NCBI GenBank assembly: GCA_020086605.1
Contig: JACBWW010000070.1
Span: forward strand, 1,471,385 to 1,535,384
Source: Lanius collurio
Lineage: Eukaryota; Chordata; Aves; Passeriformes; Laniidae
Direction: 5' to 3'
DNA: 64,000 nucleotides
Translations under genes and position numbers: made by a program
In this document: positions 22,704 through 35,800 of the stretch, one piece after another
Position numbering within the stretch: position 1 is the first letter of the stretch
How the letters are laid out: every line of letters begins with the position of its first letter
The notes under the pieces: model-generated
Databases searched by the model: none
Seen by the model: only the letters and a program-made list of their open reading frames with translations
What the model was told of the DNA's origin: nothing

Positions 22704-25700
22704 GGTGGGGGGACGTCACCCATAATACTTAGACCTGGTTGAAAATGAGATTGATTTCAATGTTCAAATAGCAAACTGGAAAATTTAGAGGGACTAAAAA
22801 ATGTTGAATAGTAACACACATTTCCAGTCAAATAGCTGCAAAGATCTTAAACACATCTTCTAATCTACCCAAGGATTTTATTTTAGCTTTCCACATTTAT
22901 AGTAACAGGCACCTTTCACTCAAAGCCTAAGTAATCTTAGACCTTAATAGCTTTTCACTGCAACATGAATCATACTTTCCTTTACTCATCCCCAGTAATG
23001 GAAATATGAATTTGAATTATTGGAATAAGAAAATTATAGGTAATTTATGTTTGTTGTATTCTTGTTTCTATGATTTTGAGAGAAGATGGCCATAATTTGT
23101 AACCCTGGTAACAGAGACTGCACATCCATTTGTTAAATCTGACCCAACAAACAGCTTGTTCCTCTGGATTTTAGTTTGAGGGAAGAAAAAAGAAAAAGAA
23201 TAAAGAAAAAAAAATATGAAAATGAGATTAACTCATCATTTGGGAATTTCCTTCTTGTTGTTATTGTTAATTATTCAAGTAGCATTAGCAAATTAAATAT
23301 TACAAAAGGATTTCAATAATAACCACTTCTGCTGGAGCTATATTTAATTGTCTCAATCACAAAGGAAAAACATTTCCTTTAAATAATGTCACTGGATATA
23401 ACACCAAAAATTACTGTCCATTGAAGAACACACTTGATTTCATCACATACCTAATCAACACCTATTCAGATTGTTACCTAAGAGTTGGCAAAACATTTAC
23501 TTACAATTGCAGCAAACACAGACCTTACAGTGAGAGTAACTGCACAAGACCTGAAAAAAATCCTACCAAGACCCCTATTTTTTGTGAAAGATGTGGATCA
23601 TTACTCTGTTCCCACTGTAGCTAACAGAAATTGAAGTTCTTTAAATCTTGCAAGAGGTGCCTTGTAACTTCTAGCATCTTGTCCTCAATTAGCATCTGTT
23701 TACAGCTGAAACATTGGTCTGTTAATTTAAATTGATTTGATGTGATGGAGCAGACTGTGTTCTAAATGCTTTTTCCTAAATCACACTCAATTAAATAAAA
23801 AGCTTGTGATGTGTTGATGGGGTATCAGTGCCCACAAGCTGTAGGGTTTGGCTGTATTATATAAATGTTTCTTTTTTAAAACCAGTCAATCTCTGTACTT
23901 GTCTGTGATATATCCTTTGAAATTGATGGTTGAAAACATATTTATCCCCTGAAACAGTCCCATTCTAACGACCACATTCCATTAGCCACCTTTTTTCTCA
24001 AGCATGTAGTTTTGTCTGTGAATCGAGTGTACCTTTTACCCATCACATACCTTCATACATCCAATACAAAAGATATTTTGCACAAAATAGTGAATTTCAT
24101 CCTCATAGTCCATTTACCAGGTGTTTCTTCAGCTTCTAAATAAAACATTCAATTACCTAAGCAACTGTCACACTACTGAATTTTGCTAGTCAGAAGAAAA
24201 TGCATGCACCTGTGCACAATCCCCAAAATCCCTTTAGGGTTTTTTTTGTCGTGTAAGTTTAAAACCCAATCCCCCTCTACTGATACACAGACTTGTTGAG
24301 ACTTTAGTTGCACTCTGTCAGATCTGGATTGAATCTGGATCCCATAAGTTTCTACATCTACTAACACTAGCTAATGGCTGATCATAAATTCCAGGCAACT
24401 TCCTTGGATAAACTTCTTTAGTGCACAATCAAGTCAGATTCTCTTTATGTAATGGAACACCATATGGTGCTTCTGATAACACTGTAAAACCTGTGCATGA
24501 GCCTCCTTAAGACACAGCTGGCTAGAAAAATTTGACTTGGAAATTTTGGAAAAATTTTTTGTGCTGCAGTGTAGTCTGATTTCCTCATGGCAACATTCAG
24601 GCACAATGCACAGGGAAAGGAAGAACAACTGACTCAGCTATACAATTTCTCAAATATGCATATGCACTTTCATATTTAAATATTAAAGCACAAATATACC
24701 TAAAATTCAACATCCCAGAGAGCATTTATCATTCCTCTTCCGTTAGTAAGAGAGTGATCTCAGGATGTAGGCTGTCTTTGAGACCCACAACCCTCTGGCC
24801 TGGGCTGAACTGCATACCTGGCTACTGAAGGAGAAACTTCCCTCTTTGCACCAAAAGCTTTCCCCCTTTAAACAGTCTGTGACTCTCAGCCCTCTGTGCT
24901 TATGCTGCAAATTTTCCAGCTCTGACATGAACATGCACCCTTTCTGCTTCTGGGCAGAGCTGCTCAAAGTCAATGGCCCTGCTGCTAGCAAGCACATTGA
25001 TCCACTGGTATAGAGCCATTAAGTGTTGATGGCCCTTGATTGCTCTGTCAAAGCTTCCCAGCTATAGTCCAGCTCTATGTGCCAACTTCCTGCTTTAAAA
25101 TGAATGCTTTAAGCTGCACTTAATGTTACCTTCAAAATGAAGTGTAAAACACAACAGCCTATTCATGAAACAGGAATGGGAATTATACATTGACAACGAC
25201 ATAACCCCAAAGCATCACCACTTTTATTGTGAGTTAGAAGAATGTCAATTACTCTTTTCCAGCAATTAAGACTCAAAAATTTAACAAACAAAGTGAAAAG
25301 ACCAGAGTTTAAAAGAGTACCATAAGTGTAAATATGGAACAGAGAAGTCATCTCTGAGAAAAGGCGTGGGTAATAATTCTCTGATTTCATAGCAAAAAGG
25401 CCGATCTCTTACTAGGGCAGAGCAAAATGAAGAGTTATATGCATCTCAAGTGTTGTCAATCATGTGTCCAAACTATTCTAAAGAGTGGAGTTTTAGATGA
25501 GACTTTTCAATGAGCTCAGCTTGACTCACTCTTTGGCACAGTGCATGCTATTACTGATGATTTGCACACTAAATCGATGAAAATTCCCATAATAAATTAT
25601 TGATTTATTTAATCCCATTTCACCCAGTCAGGCATATAATTACTCACAGTTTTGCAAAACCACGAACCTGTTAAAATCCAAATATGTATGTAATCACCAG

Positions 25701-25836
25701 TGCTTCTCAGATTAGCTTTAATCTGTAGACTAATAACATGAAGATTGATATTCCATTCAAACAACCCCTCTATCCATTGAAAGCATAGATGTATATTGAA
25801 ATAGCAAATGGATTCCATATTTTATCCTCTAAATAG

Positions 25837-25912
25837 ATGCCAGATGCTCAGCTGGTGTCAGTTGGTAGAGCTCTGTTGAAGGAAATGTCAATTTATAACA
25901 GCTGGTCCATGT
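25837..25912. mobile_element. Possible foldback MITE fossil (old sauropsid repeat)
   Basis: The text CCAGATGCTCAGCTGGTGT, then GGTAGAGCTCTGTTGAAGG, then GTCAATTTATAACAGCTGG follows the layout of an old palindromic non-autonomous DNA transposon. That repeat is widespread in reptile and bird genomes; its arms read CAGCTGGTGTAAAT...ATTTACACCAGCTG around a TCCATTGAAGTCAATGGA centre. Here the left arm and part of the centre are readable and the right arm is decayed, with an internal loss in the centre. I infer the family from memory. A similar fragment may lie near 28268-28310 (GACTTCAACAGAGCTTTTC). Confidence 0.4.
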
Positions 25913-28900
25913 GACTACATGTCTAGGTGGAAGTAAATTTTTGTTATTTGTATACAGAGTTCTTTGTTCCACTTACTTGATTCCTCTTTAATGATAGCAA
26001 ATTAGAGTTAGCTGCATATGTTGTTTCAGTTTAGAAACAAAATGTACAATCTATGTCGCCTTTGTATTTGTTAAAAGAGCTGCATTTCCAAACAATAACC
26101 AGAAAGGGCAGTTGCTTCCCCAGGAGAAGGAAGAGCAGTTTTCAACTGAGTTAAAAAGGCAAGTGAAAAGAAGAAAAAAAAAAATGTTGTGAGGAAGAGC
26201 ACAGGAAATTCTAGAAGAACTAAAACTTGAGAGCAGAAAATTTTATGCAAAAAGAATTTCAGTAATGAGCAAATGCAGTTACAATGAGCTGCAATCTCAG
26301 GTGCTTCTATACATGGGGTTTTCTTCTGTGTTTGCAAAAATGACATAAATATATACAATTGATCAGTTTATCACAGTCTGAGTTGTATATGAGTTTTGGT
26401 AGACAGCTTCTTGTTACTGCTTTGCAGTTGTTGTTTTCAAGCTGCTTTTATGTCTTATTTTGATATGCAAATAACAGAGGCTCAAATGTTAAATCACTAA
26501 CCAAACAACAAGAAAATATTATTTTATTCTACATTTCTAAACATTCTTTTCTGGTTTTGCTGTATTAAAGGCAAAAAAGCTCTTCTATTCAGATTGGAAA
26601 CAGAACTCCAAACTAGACCATGTAAACTAATGAGCGTATTATGAAATTAAACCAAGTTAAGTATTTAAACACTTTAAAAAAATTTTATGCAGTGTTTTCA
26701 AAAACAGCAAGATTTTCACAAAGGTATAATTATAAATAGGAAAAAAAAATATACAACCAAGTGATATAAATATTGTAAAATTTCACTGAGACAAGTCATT
26801 GCTCAGATTCTAAAGGAACTGAGTCCTCAGCAGAATTTTTCTTCTCGTTTTTAGATAGTACTTACCTATACATGAAGAGATTTATGATAATGCATTTGCA
26901 AGTGTTGTGGCCAGCCAGAAAGAGTGAAAAAAACATATCTGTTACTTACTTATAAGAAGAAATGTTTATAAGCAGAGAACGCCTATGCCAGAATGTAAGA
27001 AACTGCCCCTGAAATAAGGACTGAGCACACTATGAGAAAGTTTTCACAGCAAAGCATCAGCTGAAGTTGGGCTGCTAGGACAACCTCATCTAAAATATTC
27101 TCAACATCACCCTCAGTGAATGGTTCCACCAAGTAAGGTAGTAGAAGTTATCAAGAATTGGTGGACTGGTGGCACAGTCACAGGACAATGTTTCTGTAAT
27201 TATATACATATATAAGACAGAAAATGAGAAATGTATCAGTGTGTGTGTGCATGTACATATATACATAAAAATACATATATATTCTCCTGTGACTGTATAT
27301 ACTCAACACAGGATATTCCACAATGTTGTATGCCAAAAAATCACATTCACACAGCTGTTTCATTTTGTCCTTTCTTTTTCAAATGAGCACTGGACAACAC
27401 ATTCTGCCCACAAGAACTTCTATTTCAGTAACTAGGCAACAGAGGTAGACCAGTGATCAATTATGTCACATTTTGCCAGTAATCAGTACCTATGTCATCA
27501 AAGTTTCCTTCTTATCCTTCAGTAGTGCATATACCACAGCTTACTAATAACTGGAAAATAGTAAGGGCTTTCCTTTATAAATAAGTGATTAACAGCAGAG
27601 GCTCAAAGAAAGTCAGAGGCAATATTGCACTGTAAATAATTAGCCATGGAAGATCAATACTTGCATAAACAAATCATGACAAACAAGGTCCAGCCACCTC
27701 TGACAAGGATCCTGGGACATAATTGAAAGCAGTTAGCAAACCTGCTGTCTGGACAGAAAATACTGAATAATACTTTATTCAGTTAAAATTAGTAGATGAA
27801 CTTCAGGGGGCAGAAAGCAGTTACTTGACCTGAAATTTGGCTCAGCCTGACCTCAGTTACATGACAGTGGTATGAATCTCTGTGGCCACAAACAGGCAAA
27901 CTTACAATTCACAGAGATGTACTGAGACTATGGTATCTGCTTGTAATTTTTGTGGGTACTTTATAGACTTATTCCAATATTGAAATTGCAAAGTAACTTG
28001 AAGATCTGTACATTAAAATTTATAAAAGTGGATCAAAAAGATTATTTTAAAAGTTCTTCTGGGAAATGTTTATTTGTTTGTTCAACATTACAATACAAAT
28101 TACCATGAGTTAAAGGTTCTAAACAAAGAGAATACCACATGCCCAAAAATAATTAATTTTCCCATGTCATCACCTGTTCAAGAGGCATCACTCCCTTGAT
28201 TTTTAAGTGTGTTGGACAACTAGTGAGCTATTGAATAACACAGGCCCACTTTTCTGTCAAAAATAATCACTGACTTCAACAGAGCTTTTCAAATTTAGAT
28301 CAGCAGTGTCCAGAGTATAAACTGGACCTCAGATATCATAAGTTTATTAGATTTTTTTTTTTTTTAAGCAGTATTTTTCTGCAATTGCAACTCTGAAGAA
28401 CTGTAGACTTCCCTGTGGAGAAACTAAAAAAGGAAAATTTGCTGCTGGAGCACAACTCTGACAAGTACATACAAGGGGTTTTTTTTCTCTGGTACTGAGC
28501 TATTATGTCTACCATGCTTTGGACAACGTAATGTAGTCCATCTTGCCTGTAGCTTTGCTCGGCTTGCGGTTTATAATGTTCTCTGTGGTAGTCATTACAC
28601 AGCCTACAGCCACTAACAGTTGCTGAACATGCTTTTGAAGCTCAGTGTATGAGCCTGTCTTGCTCTCTGACAGACATCGAAAATGTTGTTTGTGGAGTCA
28701 GCTCATTTATTTAGAAGATGTAGATATACCTAGAGTGCTACATATGTAGGTTTTCTTGAAGTTTTCTTAGAAACAGCCTATCTATTTCAGAATAAAATAT
28801 ATGCACTTAGCTGGAGGGACAGTGTGGATCAAGCCTAGAGAATAATGAGATGTTGGCAGAGGAGAGGCAGAGAAATTTATCTTATGGAGAGTTTTATAAA

Positions 28901-29410
28901 GTTTAACTGGGGGAAAATATCTAACCAAACATCATAAAATTTTGAAATGAGAGCATGTAATTAGGAAAATGATTCTATGAGATGTAATTAGATCTTTCTG
29001 ATGTGAAAACTGGATGAATAATCATTTCCTGTGTGCAAATATTTAGTGCACATGTATTTCAAATATAAGGTCTTAGGTGTGCATACATTGTCTGCAATGT
29101 ATATTAATGACTCAGATCTTCTAAATGCACATTCAGATATTACTGGGGGAGTAAACAATTCTGTGAAAGGGAGTTGTCATTTTTCACAGCATTTTAGTTA
29201 GGGAGTGCAAATGTGGTATAATGATAAGGAACTATTATCATGGGAAGGCTTTTTAAATGTTATCCTGTACTGGAATGCTCTTGGTTTTTACTGCTTCACT
29301 GGACTGAGATAAAAAAATTACATGTACCTTTAAGAGATGGAGGCTATTTTTAACTGAGTGTATAAACTTAAGGAAATCATAAACAAATACAACAATTATC
29401 TATTTCACAT
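25913..29410. other. Unique AT-rich noncoding DNA
   Basis: No gene is recognised. Short frames (95 codons or fewer) overlap on opposite strands and have no motifs. A TG/CA-rich and TA-rich mixed simple stretch lies at about 27237-27290. T/A homopolymers occur at about 26168 and 28350. A short fragment near 28268-28310 resembles the centre of the foldback repeat described at 25837. Confidence 0.6.
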
Positions 29411-29838
29411 AACCCTAGAATAATGGTTTGGATTGGAAGAGACCTTAGATCATTATTTCCAACTCCCTGCCATGGGTAGGAACACTTTCTACTAGACTGG
29501 GCTGTTCAGAGCCCCATCCAACCTGGCCTTGAATACCTCCAGGGGTGGGACATCCACAGATTCTCTGGGCAACCTGTTCTAGTGCTTCACCATGTTCTGA
29601 GTAAAGAATTTCTTCCTAATATGTAATCTAAACCTACTGTCTTTCAGTTTGAAGCCATTCCCCCTTGTCCTGTCACTACATCCCCCTGTAAAAACTCTCT
29701 CTCCATCTTTCCTTTAGTCACCCTGAAGCCTTCTCTTCTCCAGACTGAACAATCCCATTTTTCTTAGCCTCTTCTTGTATTAGGGGTACCCCATCCCACC
29801 TAATCATCTTATCCCTCTTAATCATCGCCTCTAAACAG
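29411..29838 (-). mobile_element. CR1 LINE, 3' fragment
   Basis: The plus strand gives the classic antisense CR1 3' end: ATGGTTTGGATTGGAAGAGA near 29423, CCATCCAACCTGGCCTTGAA near 29514, TCTCTGGGCAACCTGTTC near 29562, AAGAATTTCTTCCTAAT near 29604 and CCATTCCCCCTTGTCCTGTC near 29656. It covers about 430 bases of the ORF2 C-terminus and 3'UTR and is 5'-truncated, as usual for target-primed insertion. The ORF2 tail is broken, and no open frame above background remains. The terminal CR1 microsatellite is decayed. Confidence 0.93.
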
Positions 29839-32800
29839 TATTTGTGAGAGCAGTTAGGCCTGCATAGCAATATGTTTTAGTCATTAGGTCAACATCAATG
29901 ATATGTCCTCTGTTCCAAAATTAAGCTCTCTGCTGTGGTAATAGCTGCTTATCCCTGATATAGTTTTTTCTTCGTGGAGTATAGAGCGTGTTTTTATTCA
30001 AGGCACAGTAAGTGACTTTTGCCAGTATTAACATTATATGTCTACTTCAAGACATATATGATAATGTGTGTCATAAATCTATATATATATTTGAAAAGGT
30101 ATATCATTACAAAAATGATCACCAATCACTTCTCCAGATGCAGAAAACAAGACAAGGGCAATTAATTTTTCCATTTATTATTACAAATACTGTGTCTCTT
30201 TCTTAAACTTTTCAGAAAACTTAGCACGTTTATTAATAGAATTGAGGCTTTTAAGTTAGGAATAGTCACATATACTCTGAAGAATTCACATTTTTATGGA
30301 CTACTCTATATGCACCCTCTTAATACAACTGCATGGGATTAAGTTCTGAGTGATACATTCTATTTACATAGAAACATTTGTAAGTATATTGAGAGAGAAA
30401 TTCTGCATCTCTAAAAGCAAATAAATGAGAAAATAAATGACCTACAAGCACCAGACACTGAGTTGGTAATCAAATCTTGAAAGTCTTGAAAGAGAATCAT
30501 GGGATTGAATATTAAATACTTGACATTATTTTCTTTTCTCCCAGAGAGAATATGACTTTCCTGTGCAAAACATTCAGACTGTAGTTTGTGTCCTGTGCTC
30601 TTAGCCCTTCAAATTGTTTAAGACTTTAAAATTTAATCAAGGGATTTCTTAATGGCGGCGAATGAAGAGTAACATCACAAATACATTTGACAAAAGGGTA
30701 ACAAATTTCTACTTAATTATTTACAATGTCCCTATACTGCTACTTAGAGACGCAAAGTAGTCAGGCTCCTGAGCATCAGATCCAGCAGTCTGGAAGGACA
30801 AGGGCATCAATTTGTCCTCACATCATGCAAACAGTTTTCAAGATTGCATCTTGTTGATCTTGATGAAATTACAAGTCTAGGATCTGATGCAGCATGCCAG
30901 TAATTTATGATCACAGGTCACTCCAAGCTGAATGCTTTCAGGGCACATCAAGCCTACTTGTCATTTGCATGCAACTCATTTTATCACCTAAGAGATGTTT
31001 TTTCATCAGGCCACTGGGCAGGCATTTGCAGTTCTGGAAGGCCGGAACTGAAAAAAAAATGACCTCTTTTATTCCATCACAACATTAAAATAAACATCAA
31101 TGCAAAATGTAATATTAAAGCAATTAACCTATTATCTTCAGGTCAGGTGTTTGTTATTTTGCCATTTACAGAATGACAAACTCTCCCACTTGACTGCTGA
31201 TATTTGGATTGGGCCAGCTGTCTGTTCTTTCTAAATGCTCTTTCAGTTGATTACGTGACTATGAAGTGCCCTTCTTCCCACCATTTGGGATTACTCCTAT
31301 TTAACTCTATAGCTGAGCAATTTTCCCTATATTGCTTATTCAAGGAAAAAGAAAAAGGCAGATTCTGTAGCTGTTACGTAATATTTTTCTCACCTTTCAA
31401 CATTTTGGACAAGTTTCTTTTTTTTTTTTTTTTTTCTTCCAGAGAAATCTTTCTCACTTTTAATGTAGTAGGTGGGAAAAAACAAGTAAGAAAGTTATTT
31501 GATGTTGTAATTTCTAATGTTATGCCACTCACGGGGGCCACAGGGTTTCTACAAGAATAGCAATGATTTAGAAAAGCAAGGTAACATTTCTCTAGGCATT
31601 TCAGACTAAGGCCTACATGATGCAAATACACCAAGCTGCATATAGATTTACTGCAGAAAGTTTAAATATTTGAACAATTCTGATTATGGGGGACAGGAGT
31701 TGGGTGAGGGGTTTCAGCAGGAATAGAATTTATTAGCACTAGCTTAGGTATCTTCACTCTATGTCTGTCCTAGTCATCCTACCTTTCTTTGCAAACAGCT
31801 CTAAAAGGAAATTCATCTCACCCAATGACACCTAAGATAAATTAGGGAAAAAAAAAAAGCCTCCTGAGGGTTCCAATTTCTGTCTAATGACTATGGGGAG
31901 AAATAAGATGATTCATTCAGCTTTAGACACACAACTGATGGTTTTCTGAAATCATACAGGATGAATCCTGCATCAGGCATATTTTCACTCGGTGCAGACT
32001 GCCGGCTGGGTCAGACCTGTGATGTGGCATAGATAGTGCACAGGTTCTGTGTATCACAGTGCACTCCAGCTAACTACCATGCTGCAGAAGTCTTGCTTCA
32101 AGTCTAGAGAATAACAATGGAAATGTTTTCATGATCACATAAATGCATTCTATCACAATTTTAAAAAGTGTTATGCCTGTACTGCCTTTAAACTCTGCAA
32201 AGCAGTTTAATCCAGACTCAGTCCAAAGCAGTTAACTTGGAAATGCCTCTATTGATGATAGACAATAGGGTAACTATACAAGACTAGCCCAGTAAGATTT
32301 CCATCTTAGTAGTCAATCCAGAGATCAAACCTAAGTCAGATACCTCAAATGAAAATTGATTTGCATCTTTCTTGTAATTTCATTAGACATCTTTAGAGCC
32401 TGATCTCATTCTCCACAAGTTTTGAAACAGAATAGGCCAAACCCACACATGAAGACATGTTTAGGAACAGAGTAAAGTTGCAATCTGAACACATTGGAGC
32501 CCATTTATATACACTTTCATGCTATTTGTTTGGGGTTTTTTTTTGCTTTTGGATGTGGTGCATAGCTTGGAATTTAAAGTAGGTAACATGGATATATCAT
32601 TTCAAACCAACACTCTTTTTCCTTCTTTGCTGGTATACCATGTTGTACTTTGCACTGCCTTATGCTGTGGCCTTATGCTTTTCCTGTTTTACCTCATCAG
32701 CTTTCATGTTTCAGCTACTACAATTGGACAAATGTCTCTCTACCTCTTGTTATTGCATGTATTAAGACAAACAGCTCAACCAAACTTTCTGTCATGTCAT

Positions 32801-35800
32801 CCTGTCATCAATTTACACACAACAGAAGGGAAGAAAACACCTCTCCTTCTCTATCGCTACCAAAACTGTCATACACAATTATATCGCAGGTCATACAATT
32901 TCTTCCAGAACATTTTGTGCAACATTCATGTGAGATGAAGGTGCAAAAAGCATTCAGGCATATATTGTCACCCACAGGAGAAATCTGAATTAATCTTTCA
33001 AAAGTGTAAGGTTTGTTCCTTGTTCAAACCTTTTCTGAGTGAAAGACCAAGGAAGCTTGGACAAAGAAGTCAGCTCTAACCTCCAGCAAATGCAAATAGG
33101 TATTGCAAGGAAAATAAAACATTTTCTCTGTGTTCTGTTTTCCTATAATATATGCCTATCAAGCATTGAGCAACAGTACCAATTAAACTAACCATAAAAG
33201 CTTGACATTTAATGTTGAAACAGATAATAAGGGAACACAAGTGAAACCTTTCAAGGGAACAAGGAAACTGAAGGTGAGTCATAGCACCTGGAAAGATCCG
33301 TTGATTCTGTATGAGACTTAAAAGATGAATTGCATGCAGACTGTAAAAAACATAATTTTGTAACGGATACAGCAACTTGGGTGCTGCAGTGCCACACATC
33401 TGTTTTATATACTGATGAATAATTTACTAATGAATTTTAAAATTAGAATAAGTTGCGAACCACCATTAATATTGCATGGAGCATTGTTGAATTACATGGT
33501 ATCAAAATTACATCTGTTGTAGAGTGTTTCTTTCAGTAATGGTCACCTATGTTTATACACAGTCACTGCTTTTCCTAATTGTAAGTATGTTAGTGATGTT
33601 CTGGAGACTGAAATCAACAGATGTTATATAGTGTATAGCTCTTCCAGATGGTGAACACTCCTTTTTTAATAGCCTAAATCAGCCTTTTTTTATGATCAAT
33701 GCCTAAACCATCACTACAAAACTGGGGTTTTTTTCTTTCAGCTATTAAGTTGGGAAAAAAGGTCATAAATTTTTCAGTGTGCCTTCAGAAAGATCATGAA
33801 CACTGAAGATTTAATTGTTTAAATTTCCACTTGATTATGATATACATTGGATTTTCTCTGAAGTTTCCCAGGAAAAGCTTTGAAAAGTGGGAAAACTATC
33901 GCTATTGAAGAGAAATCAGTCCTATTTCTTTCTGTGTCTGACCAAGTGTCGACTCTTTACATTTAAAATGCCATACTTCTATGTTCCCATGAGACAAAAA
34001 TGCAAGGCTTCCTGAAACAGTGAGTGGAGAATAAAACTTCCTCTTTGTTGTTAGAAGGTTGTCTTATATGGTAAATTACTTTCTACTAATATGATATACA
34101 GTAGTATTCTATAAGGATGATATTGGTCAGTCATTCTTGCTACCACTTATGTTGAATTAAAAATATTTTCTCATGTTCTTTCAGTGAACGCTGTCTTCAT
34201 AATGGAACATAAGTGCTGAAAAGTGTTTCAAGATGCTGACAAACTCTTTAATCAGCATTTTGAAAGTAATAAAAGTTTTTTCATCTGACCCTTTTGGTTC
34301 AGAAAGGCGCAACCCTTCTCACAGCCTTGTTGCAAACAGCTACCACTATTTTACTTTCTGAAGCCTAATTACAGAGATTTAAGTATCTGCATTCCTGAAA
34401 TGAAACCCATATTCATTTTTCCTGTGATATTATTGTCAATCCCAGCACAGCTGTAAAATGTAACAACCCAGCCTGTTGCAAAAATGATGATGAGAGTTTT
34501 ATTTATTTAATTTAGTGTTTTAAATAATGGCAAAAATTATATTCAAGACCATAGTTTTTTGGTTGATATTGAGGTAACTTCTATGTTTAGTCCTCTGGTA
34601 ACTCCTTGAACCACTTCTTGCTTCCCTAAAGCTCACTAAATCAAGTTGGCTTCCAGACAGACACTTAGAAAGGATGCATACTGGTTTTTTCACCCATTCT
34701 TTCCTCAAAACACAAGGTCATATCTCCACTCTTCTGTCCCTTGATGAGAACTCTCCAGCCAAAATCTGTTATGTAGCCATCTGTTTATTAACTATCAGCA
34801 TTCTGTAAAATGCATGTCTAAAAAAATCTAATTTTTTTAGAAGCAGCAACCAGCATTTTAGAAAAACTATTTCCATTTTCTGCACACTGAATTCCCTTTA
34901 CCTTTTGCCTATTTTGACCTTACTTATTGGGCAGGCATAGATATTTTCCTTCACTCTTCTTCAGTGAATAGTGAATGTTCCTCTGATTCATGTATTTAGT
35001 CTATACTTCAAAGTACTTGATACAATTATTGTGGTAATGTACCCAAGAATTTCTAAATGATGTTTTCTTTTTCATGTCTGTGACTGAATGCATATTGAGT
35101 ATAAATCATTAAATAATCACAATGCTAACAAATGTCCAAATTCTGAAAACTGAAATGTCATCTTTAGCATATTGAAAAAGTTCTTCACTGATTTAAGAGG
35201 GACAAAAGGAATAAACTAAACAATTTACCCCCATTATTAAAATATAGGAACTCCTTAGTCCATTTTTTACTAGTCATTTATGTGTGTGTACAAATGCATG
35301 CGGAGAGATCAGGTGATTTTAGGCAACAAACACAAGAGCACATGTTCAGAGTTCAAGTTCCTGCGCAAGTTCCTTCAGGTGTTACTGCCTGTCATTCTGC
35401 AGATCTGAGTATGTTGTTTCACTGGTGCTGCTCCAGTGACATCTTGGTATGGAAGTAGAAGGGCACTATGCATTTTGGCTGTGGCAAAAGCTGGAAGAAG
35501 AAAGACAGAGGTCTTTAGAGGGAGGTAGCAGAAAGTCTCCAGGCATGTTTCTGGTACAGACAAGACTTTTAGCAGTAACTTACAAGACTAGTTATAAAAA
35601 ACAGATGAAGAAGAGCAAAGTATTATCACAGCACATTTGCCATCTACTATACTGTGTATTTTTGTTTATTTATTTTAACACATCATTAAGAATTCACTGC
35701 AGCCTTCTACAGCCTGAAAGTATCAAATTTGAAGCCAGTGGGAGAGGACCTAACTTGAAAATATATTATTAACATAATAACCAGGTGTCTGGCTGACATA

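Larger units (their letters stand above)
18761..25836. other. Unique AT-rich noncoding DNA
   Basis: No gene is recognised. The 102-codon frame at 20318-20626 (+) has six Cys but no motif or splice context. Other frames are 84 codons or shorter. Simple tracts: (AT)10 at 19003-19022, A15 at 20166-20180, and an interrupted T tract at 22673-22703 followed by a G run and GACGTCAC, which resembles a cAMP-response element at about 22712. A MIR/L2-like fossil lies at 19701-19765. A GC-richer patch at about 20640-20790 and a long AT-rich homeobox-motif-like stretch at 21620-21830 have no assignable identity. Confidence 0.6.

Noticed and set aside
25846..25870. GTCAGTTGGTAGAGCT considered as a tRNA D-arm
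   Set aside because: No acceptor stem, anticodon arm or T-loop GTTCGAATC is present. The text is better explained by the foldback repeat.
27237..27290. Mixed TG/CA and TA-rich stretch considered as a microsatellite
   Set aside because: The longest pure unit run is only about five TG units, so it is a low-complexity patch and not a clear array.
31418..31490. T18-CTTCCAG acceptor with a GTAAGA donor 43 bases later
   Set aside because: The acceptor is a homopolymer-generated look-alike, and the small exon has no start codon context and no partner exon.
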